Assembly: GCF_003171655.1 (NCBI RefSeq) | Contig: NZ_QFZL01000003.1 | Span: forward strand, 124,001 to 188,000 | Reading direction: 5' to 3' | Source: Stakelama portus | GTDB taxonomy: Bacteria; Pseudomonadota; Alphaproteobacteria; Sphingomonadales; Sphingomonadaceae | DNA length: 64,000 nt | Shown: positions 41,970 to 51,433 of the stretch, piece by piece | How the letters are laid out: each line of letters starts with the position of its first letter | How positions within the stretch are numbered: position 1 is the stretch's first letter | Translations under genes and position numbers: made by a program | Notes under the pieces: model-generated | Told to the model about the DNA's origin: nothing | Seen by the model: the letters and a program-made list of their open reading frames with translations, nothing else | Databases searched by the model: none

Positions 41970-42392
41970 CTATCCTTCGCGGTGATAGGGGTGATTGGCA
42001 AGGATGGAGACAGCGCGCCACAATTGCTCGGCCAGCATCGCGCGCGCCATCATGTGCGGCCAGGTCGCGTTGCCAAAGGCGAGCAGCAGATCCGCCTCGG
42101 CCCGCTGGCCGTCATCGAATCCGTCGGCGGCGCCGATCAGGAAGCGGGTTTCGCGAATGCCGTCATCGCGCCACGCCCCCAGCCGCTGCGCCAAAACGCG
42201 CGAGGGAATATTCTCGCCGATTTCATCGAGTATGACCGTGCGCATCGGCGTTTCCGCGGCGGGCATCTTGCCGCCGGTTTCGGGGAGTTCGCTTACCCGC
42301 GTCGGCCAGTTGATCCGCTTCAGATAGCGCGCGACCAGTTCGGCCTCGGGGCTGCGCCCGATACGGCCACGCGCGACGATATGCAGCAGCAC
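41970..42392 (-). CDS. rlmH: 23S rRNA pseudouridine-1915 N3-methyltransferase
   Basis: SPOUT-family methyltransferase that modifies pseudouridine 1915 in helix 69 of 23S rRNA. The 140-residue protein shows the family blocks ILDEIGENIPSRVLAQRL, FLIGAADGFDD, LLAFGNATWPHMMARAMLAEQLWRAVSI and the C-terminal NHPYHREG. The GAADG and NHPYH motifs place the call beyond doubt. Follows rsfS by 12 bases, an arrangement conserved in most bacteria. Confidence 0.96.
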   Translation of the reverse strand: MLLHIVARGRIGRSPEAELVARYLKRINWPTRVSELPETGGKMPAAETPMRTVILDEIGENIPSRVLAQRLGAWRDDGIRETRFLIGAADGFDDGQRAEADLLLAFGNATWPHMMARAMLAEQLWRAVSILANHPYHREG

Positions 42393-42404
42393 CGGCGCGT
42401 CCGG

Positions 42405-42794
42405 TCAGGCTTCGCCAGCCGTCGCGCCGTCGCCGAACGCCCACATGCGCTCGAGATTATAGAAGCTGCGCACTTCGGGCCGGAACAAATGGACGATCAC
42501 GTCGCCGGCATCGATCAGCACCCAATCGGCGGTCGGCAGGCCTTCCACGCGCGCGGTGCGACCGAATTCGGCCTTGATCTTCTCGGCAAGCTTGGTTGCC
42601 ATCGACGCGACCTGCCGCGTCGACTTGCCCGACGCGACGACCATGTAATCGGCGATGCTGCTCTTGCCCGCGAGCGGGATCGACACGGTTTCGACGGCCT
42701 GATCGTCATCAAGCGAGTCGAGCACGAGTCGATGTAACGCCGCGACGCCACTATCGGCGTCGGACGAACTGAGCACAGTAGGCGATGTGGCCAA
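42405..42794 (-). CDS. rsfS: Ribosome silencing factor
   Basis: Binds ribosomal protein L14 and blocks subunit joining during nutrient stress. The 129-residue product carries the RsfS pattern: SLDDDQAVETVSIPLAGKSSIADYMVVASGKSTRQV, then GLPTADWVLIDAGDVIVHLFRPEVRSFYNLERMW. No ATG fits the family N-terminus. I chose the TTG at 42794, which has AGGAG at good spacing; that site overlaps the TAG of nadD, so the genes are coupled. A GTG six codons downstream is the alternative. Confidence 0.93.
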   Translation of the reverse strand: MATSPTVLSSSDADSGVAALHRLVLDSLDDDQAVETVSIPLAGKSSIADYMVVASGKSTRQVASMATKLAEKIKAEFGRTARVEGLPTADWVLIDAGDVIVHLFRPEVRSFYNLERMWAFGDGATAGEA

Positions 42795-42802
42795 GGGGAC
42801 TC

Positions 42803-43525
42803 CTAGCGTATTCTGCGATTTGTGCCGGGTTCCAGGGACGGCGCATAGCGCCGGTGCCAGGCAGGATCGGTGGCCCGAAGCCGGGTCGCCGAATTTGGGT
42901 CGGGGCGAAAGCGCAACAGCACGAGTGCCGGCAATCTCCAACGCGTCCAGTTCTTTGCCTGGCCTGCGGGCCGCACATAGCGCCGCAGCCAACTCATCGC
43001 AGGACTTGCGTGAGCATCGCGATTATAGCCCGGCCGCGCGATTACGGCAATGGGAACTTGCCGGGCGATCCGGCGCCACCCGCGCCAGCGATCGAACTGG
43101 GCAAGATTGTCCGATCCCATCAGCCAGATGAAGCGATGCCGGGGATAGAGCCGCGTCAGTTTGGCGAGCGTATCGACCGTGTATCGCGTCCGCAGCCGCC
43201 GTTCGATCGCAGTGGGGCGAATCGGCGCATGTTTCGCCATCGCGCGCGCCGACGCCAGGCGCGCGGCGAGCGGCGCCATGTCGCTATCGCCGGCCTTGAG
43301 CGGATTGCCCGGCGAAACCAGCCACCACACTTCGTCGAGATCGAGCGCGCGCAATGCGTGCAGCGAGATATTGCGATGCCCGCTATGCGCGGGATTGAAC
43401 GACCCGCCGAGCAGGCCGATGCGCCGGGGGCCGCCCTTTTTCTTTGCCTGTGGCGATTTCGCGGCGATGCGCGACCGGCGGGCCGGTGTCAGGGCCGTGC
43501 CTGCCCGGAACCGCGGACCTGCCAC
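42803..43525 (-). CDS. nadD: Nicotinate-nucleotide adenylyltransferase
   Basis: Adenylates nicotinate mononucleotide in NAD synthesis. The core begins [15 protein letters not shown] (the GxFxPxHxGH motif), then [21 protein letters not shown] and [15 protein letters not shown]. The C-terminal ISSTxIR block of typical NadD is modified to [10 protein letters not shown]. The product is 240 residues if it starts at GTG 43525, inside the last codons of proA (37 bases of overlap); the first 33 residues are then a basic extension. No better start is visible before the core. Followed by rsfS in a coupled arrangement. Confidence 0.92.
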   Translation of the reverse strand: MAGPRFRAGTALTPARRSRIAAKSPQAKKKGGPRRIGLLGGSFNPAHSGHRNISLHALRALDLDEVWWLVSPGNPLKAGDSDMAPLAARLASARAMAKHAPIRPTAIERRLRTRYTVDTLAKLTRLYPRHRFIWLMGSDNLAQFDRWRGWRRIARQVPIAVIARPGYNRDAHASPAMSWLRRYVRPAGQAKNWTRWRLPALVLLRFRPDPNSATRLRATDPAWHRRYAPSLEPGTNRRIR

Positions 43526-44760
43526 TTATAGGTGGTGAGCCCTTCGAGCGCGACGGGACCGCGCGCATGCAGCCGCCCGGTCGAAATCCCGATTTCCGCG
43601 CCCAGCCCGAACTCACCGCCATCGGCGAATTGCGTCGAGGCGTTCCACATCACGATCGCGCTGTCGACGGTGTTGAGGAATCGCTCCGCCGTCTCCGCAT
43701 CTTCGGTGACGATCGCATCGGTATGGCCCGAACTGTGGCGCGCGATATGCGCCATGCCGCCTTCGACACCATCGACCAGCTTCACCGACAGGATCGAATC
43801 GAGATATTCGGTGTCCCAATCCTCGTCGCTCACCGGCAACACGTGGCTGTCGAGCGCCTGCACGTCGCTTTCGCCGCGCAATTCGCATCCGGCATCGGCC
43901 AGCGCCGCCAGAATCGGTTTGGCATCGGCAAATGCCTTGTCGATCAACAGCGTTTCGGTCGCGCCGCAGATGCCGGTCCGGCGCATCTTGGCATTGACCG
44001 CCAGTGCCTTTGCCGTCTCCGGATCGGCATTGCCGTCGATATAGGTGTGACAGATGCCGTCGAGATGCGCGAGCACGGGAACGCGCGCGTCGGACTGGAC
44101 GCGTGCGACCAGCGACTTGCCGCCGCGCGGCACGATCAGGTCGATGACGCCGTCGGCGGTCAGCATCGCACCCACCGCCGCGCGGTCCTGCGTCGGAACC
44201 AGCTGCACTGCATCGGCCGGCGCACCCGAAGCCTCCAGACCCGCCCGCAGCGCCTTCAGGATCGCGCGGTTCGAATATTTGGCTTCCGATCCGCCGCGCA
44301 GAATCGCGGCATTGCCCGCCATGACGCACAGCGCCCCGGCATCGGCGGTCACATTGGGGCGGCTTTCGTAAATGATGCCGATCACGCCGATCGGCACGCG
44401 CACGCGGCTGAGCTGCAGCCCGTTGGGCCGCTCGCTGCGGTCGATCACCTGACCCACCGGATCGGGCAGGCCCGCAATCGCCTCGACACCGTCGATCATG
44501 CCGGCAAACCGCTTGGAATCGAGCTTCAGCCGGTCGAGCAGCGCGCCGGTCAGGCCCTTTGCCTCGCCTTCGGCCATATCCTTGTCATTGGCCGCAAGGA
44601 TATCCGCTTCGGCGTCGCGCAATGCCTGCGCGGCGCTGCGCAGCGCCTTCGCCTTGGCCTGCGTCGTCATCTGCGCCAGTTCGCCGGCGGCAGCGCGCGC
44701 GCGCGCGCCCATCTCGGCGATCAGCGTTTCGGGTTTGGTTTCGAGCATCATATCAGTCAT
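43489..44760 (-). CDS. proA: Gamma-glutamyl phosphate reductase
   Basis: Second step of proline synthesis, reducing gamma-glutamyl phosphate to glutamate semialdehyde with NADPH. The 423-residue aldehyde-dehydrogenase-fold protein has [46 protein letters not shown] and the catalytic Cys in [16 protein letters not shown]; the end reads [11 protein letters not shown]. proB is not in the window. ATG at 44760. First gene of the leftward run proA-nadD-rsfS-rlmH-envC-ctpA-dsbB-coq7. Confidence 0.97.
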   Translation of the reverse strand: MTDMMLETKPETLIAEMGARARAAAGELAQMTTQAKAKALRSAAQALRDAEADILAANDKDMAEGEAKGLTGALLDRLKLDSKRFAGMIDGVEAIAGLPDPVGQVIDRSERPNGLQLSRVRVPIGVIGIIYESRPNVTADAGALCVMAGNAAILRGGSEAKYSNRAILKALRAGLEASGAPADAVQLVPTQDRAAVGAMLTADGVIDLIVPRGGKSLVARVQSDARVPVLAHLDGICHTYIDGNADPETAKALAVNAKMRRTGICGATETLLIDKAFADAKPILAALADAGCELRGESDVQALDSHVLPVSDEDWDTEYLDSILSVKLVDGVEGGMAHIARHSSGHTDAIVTEDAETAERFLNTVDSAIVMWNASTQFADGGEFGLGAEIGISTGRLHARGPVALEGLTTYKWQVRGSGQARP

Positions 44761-44856
44761 GCCCCCTTACTTGGGGAGAATCGCGTCGCGATCAACCGCA
44801 AGCGGCCTGTTCGCGCCGTCTCCCATGTCGCGCGACCTTGTGATAGCAGACACGTC

Positions 44857-45912
44857 ATGGGGGAATTCGACGCGGCAGGCGAGATCATTACCGGGGCGCT
44901 GATCGGGCGCGCAGTGGAGCCGCGCGCGGGCGAACCGGGCGGCGAGGGCACGATGTGCCTCAATTGCGGAACCGGGCTGATCGGCGCGCATTGCCATCGC
45001 TGCGGACAGGCCGCGCATGTCCATCGTTCGATCGGCGCGATCTGGCACGAAATCCTGCACGGCGTCGTCCATTTCGACGGCAAATTATGGCGCACGCTGC
45101 CGCTGCTTTGTTTCCGCCCGGGCATCCTCACCCGCCGCTATATCGAAGGCGAGCGCGCGCGCTTCGTCTCGCCGATGGCGATTTTCCTCTTCTCGCTATT
45201 CACGATGTTCGCGGTGTTTCAGATCGCGGGCATTTCGCCGCCGACCGATCTGAAGGGCAGCGCCGATGTCACCGAAAGCATCGCCGAATCGCGCCAGAAA
45301 ATCGAAGTTTCGCGCAAGAAGGCGGAAAAGATCCTTGCCGAAGCGAAACCGGGATCGCCCGAATATAGCAAGGCGCAGGAGGATATTGCGGAAGCCGAAG
45401 CGGGCGACAAGGCACTGAGCCGCGCGGTGATGATCGCCGATCCCACCGGGGGCGAGAGCGAGGAAGTGCACACCGGCTGGGCGCGGCTCGATCACGGGCT
45501 TGAGAAATGGAAGAAGAATCCGGGGCTGATGCTCTATAAGCTTCAGTCGAACGGCTATAAATTCTCCTGGCTTCTCATACCGTTATCGCTGCCGTTCGTC
45601 TGGCTGATGTTCGCATGGAAGCGCGGCTATGGCGGCTATGACCATGCGGTGTTCATCACCTATTCGATCGCGTTCATGTCGATGCTGTTCATCGGCCTGA
45701 CCATTGCCGGAAGTCTGGGCGTTCGGATGCAATGGCTGGCTCTGATCGCGACGCTGGTGCCGGTGGTTCATATCTACAAGCACCTCAAAGGGGCCTATCA
45801 GCTGCGCCGGTTCCCGGCATTGCTGCGCACGATGCTGCTGCTGCTGCTGATTTCCGCGTTGATCGTCCCGCTGTTTATCCTCGCCCTGGTGTTTCTGGGG
45901 CTGGTCGGCTGA
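44857..45912 (+). CDS. DUF3667 family membrane protein with zinc ribbon and coiled-coil insert
   Basis: Unknown function. The 351-residue protein begins with a short linker, then the zinc-ribbon CLNCGTGLIGAHCHRCGQAA typical of DUF3667, and IWHEILHGVVHFDGKLWRTLPLLCFRPG. There are then four to five hydrophobic helices (FVSPMAIFLFSLFTMFAVFQ first, LLLLLLISALIVPLFILALVF last). Between the first and second helices lies a charged, helical stretch of about 100 residues (ESRQKIEVSRKKAEKILAEAK) that may be periplasmic coiled coil. The ATG at 44857 was chosen because the long upstream frame is antisense to proA. Confidence 0.82.
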   Translation: MGEFDAAGEIITGALIGRAVEPRAGEPGGEGTMCLNCGTGLIGAHCHRCGQAAHVHRSIGAIWHEILHGVVHFDGKLWRTLPLLCFRPGILTRRYIEGERARFVSPMAIFLFSLFTMFAVFQIAGISPPTDLKGSADVTESIAESRQKIEVSRKKAEKILAEAKPGSPEYSKAQEDIAEAEAGDKALSRAVMIADPTGGESEEVHTGWARLDHGLEKWKKNPGLMLYKLQSNGYKFSWLLIPLSLPFVWLMFAWKRGYGGYDHAVFITYSIAFMSMLFIGLTIAGSLGVRMQWLALIATLVPVVHIYKHLKGAYQLRRFPALLRTMLLLLLISALIVPLFILALVFLGLVG

Positions 45913-45917
45913 TCGGA

Positions 45918-45935
45918 ACGGGCGCCCGGGCCCGT
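45918..45935. terminator. Short GC-rich hairpin between DUF3667 gene and the convergent secreted-protein gene
   Basis: ACGGGC (45918-45923) pairs with GCCCGT (45930-45935) around a six-base loop, five bases after the DUF3667 stop. There is no T tract on either strand, so termination is only a guess from position. Confidence 0.3.
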
Positions 45936-45942
45936 CACGACC

Positions 45943-46398
45943 CTATTCGCAGCGAAACTGCTGATCGAAGAAGCGATAGCTTGCCTCGCGCAGCGACGTC
46001 GTGGCGCGTTCGTCCTCGGGAATCGCACGCAGCATCTCGGCAAATTCCTCAAGCTTGAACGCATGCGAGCCCGGCGGCGGGAGGCAGCTACGCGGCGTTT
46101 CACCCGCCGCCTTTTGCGCGTCGACCAGCGCGCGATAGTCCTGACCGTAACGTTGCTGCGCAGCGAACAGCCGTTGAAGAAACGCCTTTTCGTCGTCGGT
46201 CGGAGCAAAGGTCTCGCCCGATTGCGCGCGCGCGCGCGCATCGGCGAACAGCGCGTCGATCCCCGCAATCGCCTCGGGCAGAGTCATTTCCGCATCCTGC
46301 TGGCCCTGCGTACCGGCAGAAGGCTCGCCTGAAAAAGCCGGTGACGCCACGACACCGCACCACGCCCATGCCAAAATGATCAGAGCCGTTATCCGCAT
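45943..46398 (-). CDS. Secreted protein of unknown function downstream of ftsH
   Basis: I do not recognise a family. The 151-residue product has a signal peptide (MRITALIILAWAWCGVVASPAFS), an acidic helical middle (LPEAIAGIDALFADARARAQ; DDEKAFLQRLFAAQQRYGQDYRALVDAQKAAG) and a C-terminal block AFKLEEFAEMLRAIPEDERATTSLREASYRFFDQQFRCE. Two Cys lie in the mature part. The ATG at 46398 follows GGGGA, which is also the 3' arm of the hairpin that seems to terminate ftsH. An in-frame ATG at 46446 is the alternative. Confidence 0.68.
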   Translation of the reverse strand: MRITALIILAWAWCGVVASPAFSGEPSAGTQGQQDAEMTLPEAIAGIDALFADARARAQSGETFAPTDDEKAFLQRLFAAQQRYGQDYRALVDAQKAAGETPRSCLPPPGSHAFKLEEFAEMLRAIPEDERATTSLREASYRFFDQQFRCE

Positions 46399-46400
46399 AG

Positions 46401-46430
46401 AAAATCCCCGCCGAAACTGGTCCGGCGGGG
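46401..46430 (-). terminator. Hairpin after ftsH whose 3' arm carries the next gene's ribosome site
   Basis: On the minus strand CCCCGCCG and CGGCGGGG form a perfect 8-base stem around a 9-base loop (46406-46430) and are followed by ATTTTCT. It looks like an intrinsic terminator for ftsH placed immediately before the next ATG (46398). The GGGGA of the 3' arm is the only ribosome site for that gene. Confidence 0.6.
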
Positions 46431-46465
46431 ATGATCGTTGGTTCATGAACGCACGCTGAGCGCGA

Positions 46466-48424
<1,959 letters not shown>

Positions 48425-48504
48425 GCGGAATCGGTACCTTTCACGACAAGATAGATAGGACGGCGCAGGTTAATGGCAATGGAACGGGCAACGCATTGGG
48501 TCGA

Positions 48505-49551
48505 TCAGTGTGATCGACGCGATGGAGCAAGTCGAAATCGCCAGGCATTGCCGCGCGGATGCGCCATCACCTCGGCAAGCGTCGCCGCATCGCCGCGATC
48601 GAGCGCGGCGGCGAATCGGTCGAGCCCCTGATCGCCCCAGGGGCGCGTCAGCCCGCCGGCCGCCCGCACGCTGTCGATCGCGTGCCGCGCCAGCCGCCGA
48701 CGAAGCTCATAGGGAAGGTCGGCGACATCGACTGTCAGATCCGCTCCTTCGCCGGCGATTCGTTCGGGCAATTCGCGCGCCAATGCCCAGGCGATCGCAT
48801 CTTCGGCATGGCGCAGATTGCGTGCCGCCAGGGCCAGCCGCCCGGCGGGCAGTTCGTCGCATTGTGCGATCACGCCGCGCATCCGGCTGCGATCATAGCG
48901 CGGATCTTCATTGCTGGGATCCTCGACGAACGGCACCCCGGCACAGCGCGCCACGCCCGCCAGTTCCGCCCGGCTCCAGTCGAGCAGCGGTCGGACCAGC
49001 AGAGGCGCGTCCGCAACATCGTCGAGCATCGCGCGCGCTGGGAGGATCGCCGCCATGCCGCCCACGCCCGATCCGCGCCGCGCGCGCATCAGAAAGGTTT
49101 CGGCGACATCGTCGCGCTGATGCGCCACGGCGACCCAGCGGACCGATTCCCGTATCGCCCAGTCGGCGAGCAGCCGATAACGCAGCGCCCGCGCCTGTTG
49201 TTGAACATTGCCGCAAAAGCCATGATCGGCCGGCCGTTCGAGCGTGACATGCGGCACCTTCAGCGTGTCGCACACTGCACGCACCATCGCCGCTTCATCC
49301 GCAGCTTCGACGCGCAACCCGTGATCCACCGTGGCGGCACGCACCGCGCCGGGCCATGCCGCGGCGGCAAGCGCCAACATCGCCATGCTGTCGGAACCGC
49401 CCGAAACCGCAAGGCCGAGCGGCGCATCCGGTTCGGGCGCGCCGCCGGTCAGCGATTCCAGATCGGCACGAAACCGCGCTACCCGCGCGGCATCGGGCCG
49501 GGCGATCGTGCCGTTACTGACAGCGTAGTTGCGACTGGCGGGCCTGGACAT
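48505..49551 (-). CDS. tilS: tRNA(Ile)-lysidine synthase
   Basis: Converts C34 of tRNA-Ile(CAU) to lysidine so that it reads AUA. The 348-residue protein has the PP-loop LAVSGGSDSMAML and the family blocks ATVDHGLR, AHQRDDVAETFLMRARRGSG and VPFVEDPSNEDPRYDRSRMR. It is shorter than E. coli TilS (432), lacking the C-terminal domain, as is normal for this group. The ATG at 49551 makes a 38-base overlap with cpoB; a GTG at 49521 would reduce it to 8. Overlap suggests coupling. Confidence 0.93.
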   Translation of the reverse strand: MSRPASRNYAVSNGTIARPDAARVARFRADLESLTGGAPEPDAPLGLAVSGGSDSMAMLALAAAAWPGAVRAATVDHGLRVEAADEAAMVRAVCDTLKVPHVTLERPADHGFCGNVQQQARALRYRLLADWAIRESVRWVAVAHQRDDVAETFLMRARRGSGVGGMAAILPARAMLDDVADAPLLVRPLLDWSRAELAGVARCAGVPFVEDPSNEDPRYDRSRMRGVIAQCDELPAGRLALAARNLRHAEDAIAWALARELPERIAGEGADLTVDVADLPYELRRRLARHAIDSVRAAGGLTRPWGDQGLDRFAAALDRGDAATLAEVMAHPRGNAWRFRLAPSRRSH

Positions 49552-50467
49552 CAGCCTTCATCTGGTCCGAAAGCCGCTCGCCATACAGCGAATTCAGCTC
49601 GTCATAGACCTTGCAGATTTCGCTGGCGGGCTTGTCGAGCCGGCGCAGCGCCTCGGCGAGGTAGAACAGGCTGTCCGCCGCGCGCTCGCCATTGGGGTTG
49701 TTCTTGAAATTATCATAGAATGCCACTGCCGCGAGCGACGGCGCCCCGGCATCGAGATAGGATCGGCCGAGCAGATTCTGCGCATAGCTGGCGCGGCGGT
49801 GATTGGGATATTGCTGCACCACCTTTTCAAGCTGCGCGCGCGCTTCGGGATAGAGTTTGGCCGCCCAGAGGCGATAGCCATAGATATAGAGATCCTCGGG
49901 CGCATCGCCCGTATCGGGCCGCGCCACGGCGGCAACCTGTTCGGCGCGCGATCCCGATGCGGCAGGCGTTTCCGCCGCGGGCTGAGACGGTCGCGTGGCC
50001 GGCGGGGTCGATCCCGACGCGGTGCCCGACGGCAGCTGGAGCGTCCCGCCGCCATTGGCGGCCGGCGTGGTCTCTGCCGGGGCCAGACGCGCCTCCAGCG
50101 CGCGAATCCGCGCATCGGTTTCGTTGCGATAGGCAGTGAAGTTCGCCTCGCTCTGACGGATGCGATATTGCGCCTGCTCGACCTGACCGGTCAGCGTCGC
50201 AATCTGGCCCTCCAGCGCGGCGACGCGCTGCGTCAGATCGGCGACCGGGCTGGTCGCCGGGGTGCCGGGCATGGGGGTGCTGGTTTGCGGCGGCGCGATT
50301 TCGGGCTCGAAATACTGGCCCGCACCGCCCGGAAACACCTTGCGCTGCACGGCGCGCATTTCGCGCTCCAGCCGATCGACTCTGCTTTCCAGCGCGTTCT
50401 GCGCATGCGCGCTTCCGGTTCCGCCGACTATGGCGGCCACCATCGCCACGGCAAAGATCAAACGCAT
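49514..50467 (-). CDS. cpoB: Tol-Pal-associated periplasmic coordinator CpoB (YbgF)
   Basis: Periplasmic protein that links Tol-Pal with cell-wall synthesis during constriction. The 317-residue protein has a signal peptide (to SAHAQ), an N-terminal coiled coil (LESRVDRLEREMRAVQRKV and DLTQRVAALEGQIATLTGQVEQAQYRIRQ), a Pro/Ala linker, and C-terminal TPR repeats beginning DLYIYGYRLWAAKLYPEARAQLEKVVQQYPNHRRASYAQNLLGRSYLD. In most alphaproteobacteria it follows pal; here the upstream neighbour is a RodZ-like gene, and no tol or pal gene is in the window. Confidence 0.92.
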   Translation of the reverse strand: MRLIFAVAMVAAIVGGTGSAHAQNALESRVDRLEREMRAVQRKVFPGGAGQYFEPEIAPPQTSTPMPGTPATSPVADLTQRVAALEGQIATLTGQVEQAQYRIRQSEANFTAYRNETDARIRALEARLAPAETTPAANGGGTLQLPSGTASGSTPPATRPSQPAAETPAASGSRAEQVAAVARPDTGDAPEDLYIYGYRLWAAKLYPEARAQLEKVVQQYPNHRRASYAQNLLGRSYLDAGAPSLAAVAFYDNFKNNPNGERAADSLFYLAEALRRLDKPASEICKVYDELNSLYGERLSDQMKADVQARQSQLRCQ

Positions 50468-50511
50468 TCCATCATCCCCCGGGGGTCAGTTCGTGCAGCG
50501 ACTATAGCCTA

Positions 50512-50528
50512 GAGACAGCGCCTGTCTC
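50512..50528. repeat. Palindrome between the RodZ-like gene and cpoB
   Basis: GAGACAG-CGC-CTGTCTC is a perfect inverted repeat (7-base arms) in the 73-base gap before cpoB. It could be an operator or a small transcript hairpin. It has no T tract, so termination is not supported. Confidence 0.4.
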
Positions 50529-50540
50529 CAGCCTTAAGCC

Positions 50541-51326
50541 CTATTCACCATTGCCGGAATCGCGATTGCGCAGCGCCTCGGGCGTCAGGCCGATCTCGAC
50601 ATTGCGGTTACCCGGGCCCAGCAGCCCCGCATCCGATCCGTTGATCGTCACGCGCAACTGATCGGCGCGACCGGTCTTGACCTGGGGACCCTTGGTGCCC
50701 GGCGGCACGTCATAGCTTTCGCCCGACGCCATTTCCTTTTCGAACAGGCGATTGCCGTCGGCATCGGTAACGCGCAGCCAGACCTTGTCGGTCGCCGTCA
50801 ACGTCACTTGCCCGCCGGTCGGTATCGCCGTCGGGGTGGGAGTGGGCGCCGGCACCGCGATCTGGTCTTCGGGCAAGGTCAGCGGATCGCGCGAAGGCGG
50901 CGCGCTGCCGTGCAGGATGCCCGAGCTGTAGACGACCACCACCGCTACCGCGAGCAGCAACGCAATCACCACGCCGCCGATCACCAGCCCGCTGGGCGGC
51001 GTGCGCGTGGGATCGGTCATTTCATAAGGCGGCGGCGAAGGTTCGCGATCATAGACGCTGCCCAGCTCGCCGCGCAGGCTGCGCGCGATCGCCACTTCGT
51101 CCGCGCCGACCGCCCGGGCATAGGCCTTGGCAAAGCCCAGCGCATAGGTGGGCGAGGGCATCGAGGAATAATCGCCTTCCTCGATCGCTTCGAGATGCCG
51201 CTTGGGAATTCGGGTACGTGCCGCGATATCGGCGAGTTCCAAACCTTGCGAAATACGCGCATCGCGAAGCTTTTCGCCGACGCTGGTCGGGAAAAGGGAA
51301 GGGTTTTCGGCGGCTTCGCCGTCCAT
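50541..51326 (-). CDS. RodZ-like protein (HTH plus DUF4115)
   Basis: Bitopic membrane protein of 261 residues. The cytoplasmic part has an HTH of the RodZ type: SVGEKLRDARISQGLELADIAARTRIPKRHLEAIEEGDYS and YALGFAKAYARAVGADE. One membrane helix (about 110-135, LVIGGVVIALLLAVAVVVVY) leads to a Pro/Thr-rich linker and a C-terminal DUF4115 domain (VTLTATDKVWLRVTDADGNRLFEKEMASGESYDV). RodZ links MreB to the cell-wall elongation machinery. The ATG at 51326 has GGAG at good spacing; an ATG at 51350 is weaker. Followed by cpoB and tilS. Confidence 0.88.
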   Translation of the reverse strand: MDGEAAENPSLFPTSVGEKLRDARISQGLELADIAARTRIPKRHLEAIEEGDYSSMPSPTYALGFAKAYARAVGADEVAIARSLRGELGSVYDREPSPPPYEMTDPTRTPPSGLVIGGVVIALLLAVAVVVVYSSGILHGSAPPSRDPLTLPEDQIAVPAPTPTPTAIPTGGQVTLTATDKVWLRVTDADGNRLFEKEMASGESYDVPPGTKGPQVKTGRADQLRVTINGSDAGLLGPGNRNVEIGLTPEALRNRDSGNGE

Positions 51327-51433
51327 ATTATTCTCCGGAATTCCTGTCATGCGACCGGGCTTGCCCCCTATGGGCCGGTGTCGGTCACTCGGCCCGCCCT
51401 GTCAACGCCGCGCAGCGCGTTTCGTCCCGCCGG

